Assembly: GCA_023301245.1 (NCBI GenBank)
Contig: JALZUV010000145.1
Span: forward strand, 1-5,554
DNA: 5,554 bases
Reading direction: 5' to 3'
From: Rickettsiales bacterium
GTDB lineage: Bacteria > Pseudomonadota > Alphaproteobacteria > Rickettsiales > JALZUV01
This document shows, piece after piece, positions 1 to 5,554 of this stretch. How positions within the stretch are numbered: the first letter of the stretch is position 1; the number at the start of each line of letters is the position of its first letter. Made by a program: the position numbers and the translations under genes. The notes under the pieces were generated by a model, which saw only the letters and a program-made list of their open reading frames with translations, was not told the DNA's origin and did no database searches.

Positions 1-11
1 TCTTCCGATCT
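1..11. other. Illumina adapter remnant
   Basis: The window opens with TCTTCCGATCT, the 3' end of the standard Illumina adapter. Read on the minus strand it is AGATCGGAAGA, the usual read-through adapter start. It lies at the extreme edge, exactly where untrimmed adapter would sit. It is therefore almost certainly synthetic, and the natural sequence starts at about position 12. An 11-base match at the terminal position is very unlikely by chance. Confidence 0.93.
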
Positions 12-304
12 ATCATGACTAAATTTTTACTAAAATCAGGTCGACCAGGTTCTAGGTTAATACCGGTTAAGGTCGTCACACTGCCAGCAGCCCATTCCAG
101 CTTATCTACTTTCAGGCGAGTCAGAAGACTCCCGCTGACGCCATCAATGGTTAACCCTTTAACAAAGTTATTACCCGCCCAAGCACCTAGCAAAGGCCCT
201 AATGGAGTAATAATTAACGCAAGCAACGTTAACAATAAAAAGAGAATTATTATCTGAATCCACACCAGAGGCGATAGGAGATAATCACTAACCGATGATT
301 TCAC
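12..304 (-). CDS. tamB: TamB-like translocation and assembly module protein, N-terminal fragment
   Basis: This is the N-terminus of an inner-membrane-anchored protein, cut off by the adapter after about 97 codons; full-length TamB proteins exceed 1,000 residues. The chosen start is GTG at 304-302, because an in-frame TGA lies two codons upstream and the GTG overlaps the preceding TamA stop (GTGA, 304-301). Residues about 13-33 form one strongly hydrophobic helix rich in I and L. It is followed by GNNFVKGLTIDGVSGSLL, which resembles the early TamB pattern of a VPGL-type segment leading into the first beta repeats (E. coli TamB has VPGLDIGKVTGG). TamB with TamA is known to help move proteins or lipids between the inner and outer membranes. 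Position and overlap directly after a TamA C-terminus support the call more than the short sequence does. The last 17 or so residues before the adapter fit the family poorly and may not belong to the gene. Confidence 0.72.
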
Positions 305-408
305 AGATCAGGACCAACACTCAAATGAAAGGTAGGATCACTAAAATCGCCGTCAGGAAATCCAACATCCACCCTGACAGGCCCAATCGGCGAGCGATAA
401 CGGGCACC
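301..408 (-). CDS. tamA: TamA (BamA/Omp85-family outer-membrane barrel), C-terminal fragment
   Basis: Only the last 35 or so residues are present, ending at TGA 303-301. They begin GARYRSPIGPVRVDVGFP, the conserved Omp85/BamA-superfamily stretch near the end of the barrel (G-A-R-x-R-S-P-I-G-P-x-R). They finish with a terminal beta-strand, TFHLSVGPDL; E. coli TamA also ends in a G-P-E-L type tail. TamA is the outer-membrane half of the TamAB complex. The 4-bp stop/start overlap with the TamB-like gene is the usual operon arrangement and separates TamA from BamA, which is not followed by TamB. The upstream part of the gene is missing: in the same frame there are TGA codons only a few codons upstream of the motif, and the other frame there belongs to a different gene. 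Confidence 0.82.
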   Translation of the reverse strand, partial: GARYRSPIGPVRVDVGFPDGDFSDPTFHLSVGPDL

Positions 409-497
409 ATCATAATGTCGGTAAATGACGGCCAGAAACTGTCATCCCCATGATCCCGTTCAGGGAATTGGTGATAGTCGGGAAATCCGCTTCTCAT
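405..497 (-). CDS. MotB/TolR/OmpA-type stator partner, N-terminal fragment
   Basis: The gene starts at ATG 497-495, overlapping the stop of the MotA-like gene by ATGA (494-497), which implies translational coupling. The 31 or so residues read M-R-S-G-F-P-D-Y..., then D-D-S-F-W-P-S-F-T-D-I-M-M-V. The W-P-S-F-T-D-I/L-M pattern, with an acidic residue at the start of a single membrane helix, is typical of MotB-like and TolR/ExbD-like partners of MotA/TolQ/ExbB channels; that aspartate would be the candidate proton-binding residue. The expected hydrophobic helix and periplasmic domain never appear. After M-M-V the frame runs on to a stop near 322, but those codons are the out-of-frame shadow of TamA. 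The gene is therefore truncated by a join at about 405-410. Confidence 0.7.
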
Positions 498-1456
498 GGT
501 TTCGCTACCGGCTGCGTCATGGTCGGTATACGGTCTCCCGGTGAACTCGCCCCAGTCGATCTATTAGACGGCGTTGGCAATCTAAAGCCTTCTCGAAGCA
601 GCTCTTTAAATTCTTGCAAGGTTTCATCACTAATACCATTGTTACTGGATTGGCGAATCACCGCAGCATTTAAGTGGTCAGCAGCAGTAATGAAGTGCTG
701 TTGCACCTCTGTCAGACGCTCTGTTGATTTGTTTAAGGCAATTGTTAGCTCGCCAACCTGGCGTAGTAAAGAAGACTCCGTGTGCATCAAGTTAGGCAAT
801 AAGTGTGTGGCCGTCATGCTCTCAATCCCGTTAAGTAACTGAGCGCGAGCGTTGTTTAGGCGAAGATAAAAATACGCGTAAACTACAAAACAAACGATGG
901 CAGTCATCGTGGTACTCAACGCCGATGACATTCCACCAATGATCATGCCCATTTTGTTCGCACCTTCCGGTGAATCTAACAGGCTAGAGGCTCCAATAAG
1001 TGCAATCGATAACGACACAACCGTTCCAAAGACACCCAACAATATTAGGATACTGTTAACGTAGCGCACTAAGGTAAATCGACTCTGTTCCGAGGTACTT
1101 AGGTTTGAAGCCAACGCCCCTTGATCAACAGGGTTACCCTGACGCGCCATCTCCTGCACATATTGGTAACGCTCTATTGCCAGAGCATCATCTGATAAAT
1201 CGCTGGTAGGGTCCTTAGCGCCATCATTAGCCGACTCAACCAAACGCTCTAGAATGTTGTGTTCATTGCTATACGATAACAGCAACGAAATGATTCTTAA
1301 CATGCCAAGTTAGAATAAAAGAACGATCACACCGTTTAGCAACCAGCCGACAGGGTTTATTTCACCCGAGAGATATAAATCTGCAATGTTATTACGTTGC
1401 CAAAATAAAGCTGCGGCCAGCAACACCAGAAACAGTAAGCTCCAACTCAGAGTCAT
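494..1456 (-). pseudogene. MotA/TolQ/ExbB-type proton-channel protein interrupted by one in-frame stop
   Basis: Read from ATG 1456-1454 the frame gives 320 residues, with TAA at codon 49 (1312-1310). The same frame reopens two codons later (L-G-M-L-R-I-I-S...), so the defect is a single base change, for example TTA to TAA, and not a frameshift. It lies in the second of four predicted membrane helices, at about residues 5-19, 37-62, 134-159 and 170-198. The last two carry the family hallmark: L-G-V-F-G-T-V-V-S-L, then G-G-M-S-S-A-L-S-T-T. Residues about 226-266 look like a short amphipathic coiled coil, followed by a polar tail. The family forms the channel ring that uses ion flow with MotB, ExbD or TolR partners. 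The next gene is such a partner and overlaps by 4 bp. A downstream-only product from ATG 1303 would lack the first helix. The true N-terminus may lie beyond the join near 1450. Confidence 0.82.
1310..1312 (-). other. In-frame TAA within the MotA-like gene
   Basis: On the minus strand the codons read GTT CTT TTA TTC TAA CTT GGC ATG. The hydrophobic helix is continuous on both sides in one frame (V-I-V-L-L-F-stop-L-G-M-L-R-I-I), and a leucine (TTA) or glutamine (CAA) there is one substitution away. This is either a real nonsense mutation or a base error in the assembly. Confidence 0.85.
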
Positions 1457-1586
1457 GCAACAGCAGTTGAACCGTAGCTGGCGGGAGCGTGGGAGGAGAG
1501 TCGGCACCTGTCGCCCGCGGCAATGGCGATGGCTCCTGCTGCTCTGCTTGAACAACAGCACCACCAGCAACAGCAAGCGCCGACAC
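1448..1586 (-). repeat. Dispersed coding repeat, left copy
   Basis: This segment of about 139 bp aligns with 5243-5387 in the same orientation, at roughly 90 per cent identity by eye. The first 31 bases are identical. Two 3-nt gaps account for the whole length difference. The left edge of the similarity coincides with the change to bacterial sequence. Confidence 0.9.
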
Positions 1587-2171
1587 AACCATCTGGTCGT
1601 CGTAGCTCCGGTGCGGGAACCCAATCCCGCCTGCTCTCCGCTTGGCAGACTGCAGTCTCGCCCACCGAAGCCGCCTTTCGGCGTCGGTGCGCGGTACATC
1701 ACGCCGAAAGTTGGCGCAAATGTCCTCGAGCTCAGTTTGGGCATTAATCATCGCTAACCCCTCTTCCATGATATCATCGTAGCTCTGATCGGGTAGCTCA
1801 ACCCCTCCTGCTCTTCCCTTTGCAGACTGCAATCGCTTCCACCAGCCATGCATTTGAGTCCCAGTTTTGGGTCGGTAAAACCGAAATTCTCGAACAATCT
1901 GGCTGATATCATATTGAGCCGCCAGGGCTTCTTCCGACACCACTCTCCCAGCACCGTCATCCATCCCAACCCTAATTTCCCTAGTCTTTGCAAACCGCTG
2001 TCGAAGCAGTTCACCCTCCTCTGACGTAGCAACACCCCTCCAGCAGCTCCGGGCCCGGAGACACGATATCGTGTTTGAATACAGCTGCTGTACGAACGCA
2101 ACCGTCAAGGTAACGCGGCTTGCCCCTATGCCGTGTAGAGGAGGAACAGAGAAGATGGATGGAAACTCCAC
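1448..2171 (-). CDS. Unrecognised eukaryotic repeat-containing protein, 3' end lost at the join
   Basis: I do not recognise this protein. The frame is open from GTG at 2171; the first in-frame ATG is at 1964-1962 (MDDGAG...), and the real 5' boundary (start codon or splice site) is uncertain. Two 59-residue repeats are visible, with cores WKRLQSAKGRAGGVELPDQS and WARLQSAKRRAGGIGFPHRS, each followed by Y-D-D-x-M. Between them is an acidic, possibly helical stretch (E-E-G-L-A-M-I-N...). After the second repeat comes V-V-Q-A-E-Q-Q-E-P-S-P-L-P-R, then P-T-L-P-P-A-T-V-Q-L-L-L-H-D-S, which recurs in the same frame in the right-hand gene. The indels between the two copies are multiples of three, which supports a translated frame. 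Beyond about 1448 the frame runs into bacterial sequence and its codons there are meaningless. No signal peptide or membrane segment is clear. Confidence 0.5.
1590..1850 (-). repeat. Two diverged 177-nt coding repeats (LQSAK repeats)
   Basis: About 80 bp around 1590-1670 resembles about 80 bp around 1769-1848 at roughly 70 per cent identity by eye. Both include a GCAGACTGCA core and GTAGCTC. They encode the L-Q-S-A-K-x-R-A-G-G ... S-Y-D-D motif twice, 59 residues apart. Confidence 0.8.
2047..2074. repeat. Two abutting perfect 14-bp palindromes
   Basis: CTCCGGGCCCGGAG (2047-2060) is followed without a gap by ACACGATATCGTGT (2061-2074); each equals its own reverse complement. They are flanked by CAGCAG (2041-2046) and CTGCTG (2085-2090), which can pair. 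The whole could fold as two small hairpins on a short outer stem. The function is unknown. Confidence 0.85.
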
Positions 2172-2342
2172 CTATAATAATGCACACACGGGTCTCGTAC
2201 CGTTCTGTCACGGACCCTTATACACACACCACACGAGCCAGTACCTTGTCGTCAAAGGCCCATCACACAAACATAAATGAGTCGATCATATTGTCATGAA
2301 GGCCGCGTACCAGTAGTCCCGCGCCCAATCCATACCGTTCAT

Positions 2343-2366
2343 CCGACTGCCTCGCAGAGCAGTCGG
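2343..2366. repeat. GC-rich hairpin, 8-bp stem and 8-nt loop
   Basis: CCGACTGC at 2343-2350 is the exact reverse complement of GCAGTCGG at 2359-2366. No T-run follows on either strand, so it does not look like an intrinsic terminator. Confidence 0.75.
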
Positions 2367-2535
2367 CCTAGCCAACATGAGCAAAGGCATCAAAGAATGC
2401 CTCGACACATAATACGAAACCCCATACCAGATGAAACCGTCAATATCCGCACACCAGAATCACGCCACCGGATACCACAAACAGCCCCCCTATTCGGTGC
2501 ACGATACGACAGGTTCCGAACAACTCAACAAAGAC

Positions 2536-2648
2536 TGCCAGGTAAAACGGCAAGTCCCAAATCCCATCGTAGTTGCCAAGGAAAAACGGCAATCCCAAAT
2601 TCCATCATTCATTATTGCCAAGGTAAAACGGCAATCCCAATACCAAAT
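2536..2648. repeat. Degenerate tandem repeat, three copies of about 38-42 bp
   Basis: Copies start at 2536, 2574 and 2616, each with TGCCAAGGTAAAACGGCAA or a close variant followed by TCCCAA. Inside each, TTGCC or TGCC can pair with GGCAA or GGCA around a loop of about 10 nt. Spacings of 38 and 42 are not multiples of three, which argues against a coding repeat. Confidence 0.85.
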
Positions 2649-4373
2649 ATCTCAATCTCACGTTCAATATATATTCCCCATATATAACAAGACAGTAACT
2701 ACGGGAAGGGAAAAATCCAACAAACGAGAATCTGCTGGGAAAACCTTCAAACAAAATCAATAACACCGTCTTCACATAAATATCCCATCGCCCGATAACA
2801 TCGGCCCCCCTGCTGTTTACTCTGTAAGAAAGAGCAAAACAACAGCACTTCTCCGATAGAAAAACAACTCAAATCAAACCACTCAAATCGAACTCTAGCA
2901 GCCCCCCTGCTAGATACTCCCCAAGGGCGAATGCAAGCAACAAAACGCCTCCGCGTGCAACGGTGTGGTGAGATAATCAGCATGCTACTTTGCTGACGTA
3001 CGTGGACAATCTCAAACTCTCCGTTAGTCACACTCCTTTTCCATAGACGAAATCGTAACTCGTGTCCGCATCCTAGAGAAATAAAGATGTACAGGCAACA
3101 GCACACATAACAACTCCAACCATCATGGATAAACCTCCGGTCAGTAATATGTGTGCACATCCCGCATCCAAGCATAACTCGAATTGAACTCCAGCACCAA
3201 TATCGTTTGAGAGATACCTGGTACTTTCTAACTTACTCGTAGATTTCTTGTATATCAAGACAATCAAAAATAATATTATACCAAAATACCGATCGTGCCA
3301 ATCATCCTTCCGAATACAAACAGCAGTAATGTTGACCAACCAATGTTAGACAGCGTACCACATTTCATTTCCGGTCGTAATTATCTCGCATGCCGTATCG
3401 GGAAACATGCCAAGTCGCGGTATATGGACGAGAGCAAACAATCAAACAATAAACTCCTGCGTCAAGCATTCTATGGTATCGACGTCACCACGAATTCATT
3501 GGTTGCCATGTACGTCGAGGATTCGCACGCCCCCCCTTTCTCGGCGGACAAAAGCATCCAACTAGCTCGCTACGTGTAACTCATGCCGTGTGCACAACTA
3601 GCAAATAATGCAGACACAAAATTCCACAATTTACGATGGACCATATCTCCGTCACATGCCCGAGTATAACCAACTACCCCCCCGTGCTCGGCATATGACA
3701 GGTGACACTACAGTAAGTCGCATGGTAAATCAAGAAAGAAAGGATCGCATTCTATGTTGACTCCAGCATCACTCGGTCAATCAGACAATAAACGGTAAAC
3801 GACATATCGCCTTTCGGCCACGGAACCGTCGCAAGTCATGAATCAACTCTGAAAAATAAAAACATAGCGTATGCCTGGTACCTCGTATTAGTGCGATGAA
3901 CATATACATGGTACGGGGTATACAACAGTGCAATATCGTTGTTGACTTGATCTGCTACACGTGACACTTCAAATCGATCAAGGCATTCATCACATGGTTG
4001 ATAGAAAATACGGTACCATGAAAATCTCAGCACATCGTCGTTCGTCGCTATGCGTGTACAGTACTCAAGTAAGACTGCTCTATCCAGCACCAGCAAACCA
4101 AGACCATCCTCTCTGCCCCAAAACAAAATAATATGTAAGCCCTCGATATACCAGGTAAAGTATCATCGTCCATTCTGTATGATATACGTTGTACGACCAG
4201 CCCCGGACATCTACCAAATCACTATTATATCCATGATGTCTGCGATGTCGAATCGTCACATCACAAATCCCCCCTCGTGATTCTTCACATCGAAGACATT
4301 ATTAATATATAGTGACACTACCACGGCCGTATATATCTTGTCATCTATATTATTCTGTGATACTATGAATACT

Positions 4374-4420
4374 TACCAGGTATCAGGTGTAAGAGTTCAT
4401 ACCTGGTACGTATATACGTA
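4374..4420. repeat. 10-bp inverted repeat joined to a 14-bp palindrome
   Basis: TACCAGGTAT (4374-4383) is matched exactly by ATACCTGGTA (4399-4408) across a 15-nt loop. The last two bases overlap the perfect palindrome TACGTATATACGTA (4407-4420). It lies in gene-free sequence, and its function is unknown. Confidence 0.85.
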
Positions 4421-4700
4421 GCAATCATGAGCTGCCAAAAACCAAAGAACAAAAAACATGTGTCAACGCAACGTACACGGAGTACACACAGCTCTACCAG
4501 GTCACTCATACCACATTTTACGTAGCTGTATCATAAACAAAAATACCTCATTAGCATTGTTCATCGGTACCAACCACATTATACTGCTGTCAGCGTGCAG
4601 AACCATGATACCAAAAATACAGATGACACAGGCACAGCACGAAAAAAACAAAACAAAAACAAATCCAACCCACCGTCCCATAACCCATCATATTCAATGA

Positions 4701-5554
<854 letters not shown>

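Larger units (their letters stand above)
2172..4700. other. Gene-poor A+C-rich spacer
   Basis: I see no convincing gene in these 2.5 kb. Several open stretches of 80-140 codons occur on both strands (for example plus 3295-3579, minus 4126-3836 and minus 3175-2747), but none shows a recognisable motif, a repeat kept in frame or a clear composition advantage. The plus strand is visibly rich in A and C and poor in G, most clearly around 2440-2900 and 4430-4690. All six C-runs of 6 or more bases here are on this strand. It holds the small repeats and hairpins listed separately. Exons of spliced genes could be hidden here and would not be recognisable by eye. Confidence 0.6.

Noticed and set aside
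15..257. Open plus-strand frame of 80 codons
   Set aside because: It is antisense to the TamB-like N-terminus, whose membrane helix and operon overlap are better supported.
450..842. Open plus-strand frame of 130 codons
   Set aside because: It is antisense to the MotA-like gene and has no recognisable features.
494..1456. Zorya defence system (ZorA/ZorB)
   Set aside because: The channel fold and the MotB-like partner fit several families. The tail is short and no Zorya effector is present, so the name is not justified.
1448..1456. Horizontal transfer of a bacterial gene into a eukaryotic genome
   Set aside because: Adapter remnant, a second internal join, truncation at a repeat and a premature stop all favour a chimera.
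1386..1757. Plus-strand frame crossing the bacterial/eukaryotic join
   Set aside because: It spans the artificial junction and is antisense to the better-supported minus-strand frames.
2343..2366. Rho-independent terminator
   Set aside because: The stem is good but there is no T-run, and the surrounding sequence looks eukaryotic.
2536..2648. CRISPR array
   Set aside because: Repeats are imperfect, only three copies exist, and there are no unique spacers of constant length or cas genes.
2277..2763. Two overlapping plus-strand frames containing C-Q-G-K-T-A-I-P repeats
   Set aside because: The repetition comes from the 38/42-bp tandem repeat, whose spacing breaks frame, and the surrounding residues look random.
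3295..3579. Plus-strand frame of 94 codons with ordinary amino-acid composition
   Set aside because: No motif, paralogue or start context supports it; stretches of this length occur by chance. RNA evidence could revive it.
3836..4126. Minus-strand frame of 96 codons, and a similar cysteine-rich one at 3175-2747
   Set aside because: Neither contains a recognisable domain or internal conservation.

Overview
This window looks like a composite contig, not one natural locus. Its first 11 bases are the reverse complement of the start of the common Illumina adapter (AGATCGGAAGA). Positions 12 to about 1450 are bacterial and read entirely on the minus strand. Positions about 1450 to 5554 look eukaryotic: low-complexity polyglutamine coding sequence with CTG/CAG microsatellites, separated by about 2.5 kb of A+C-rich sequence without recognisable genes.

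Bacterial part, read right to left on the minus strand. A MotA/TolQ/ExbB-type proton-channel subunit (1456-494) carries an in-frame TAA at codon 49. It overlaps by 4 bp (ATGA) the start of a MotB/TolR-like partner (497 to about 405), of which only about 31 codons remain. The frame then switches abruptly to the last 35 or so residues of a BamA/TamA-family barrel (about 408-301). Its stop overlaps by 4 bp (GTGA) the GTG start of a TamB-like inner-membrane protein (304-12), cut by the adapter. Each pair makes sense alone: a stator-like channel pair, and the tamA-tamB operon. The join between the pairs cuts both a MotB-like and a TamA gene. The source is probably a gammaproteobacterium or a related Gram-negative.

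Eukaryotic part. An open frame on the minus strand (2171 to about 1448) has two 59-residue repeats and ends in a segment that recurs, in the same frame and orientation, in a second minus-strand frame at the right end (5554-4701). The second frame is a tandem-repeat, Q-rich protein with a 291-nt unit. The bacterial/eukaryotic join lies exactly at this dispersed repeat, and the window also ends inside another copy of it. That is what an assembly or amplification chimera at a repeat would produce. The host eukaryote cannot be named from sequence alone; a microalga, seaweed or other protist with associated bacteria would fit.

The gene-poor middle (2172-4700) holds several small structures: twin abutting 14-bp palindromes (just left of it, at 2047-2074), a hairpin at 2343, a three-copy degenerate tandem repeat at 2536-2648, a repeated TACCAGGT octamer, an inverted repeat plus palindrome at 4374-4420, and C-runs found on one strand only. 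I found no tRNA, rRNA, CRISPR array or transposase. I do not see a complete new system. The most interesting gene content is the truncated MotA/MotB-like pair.
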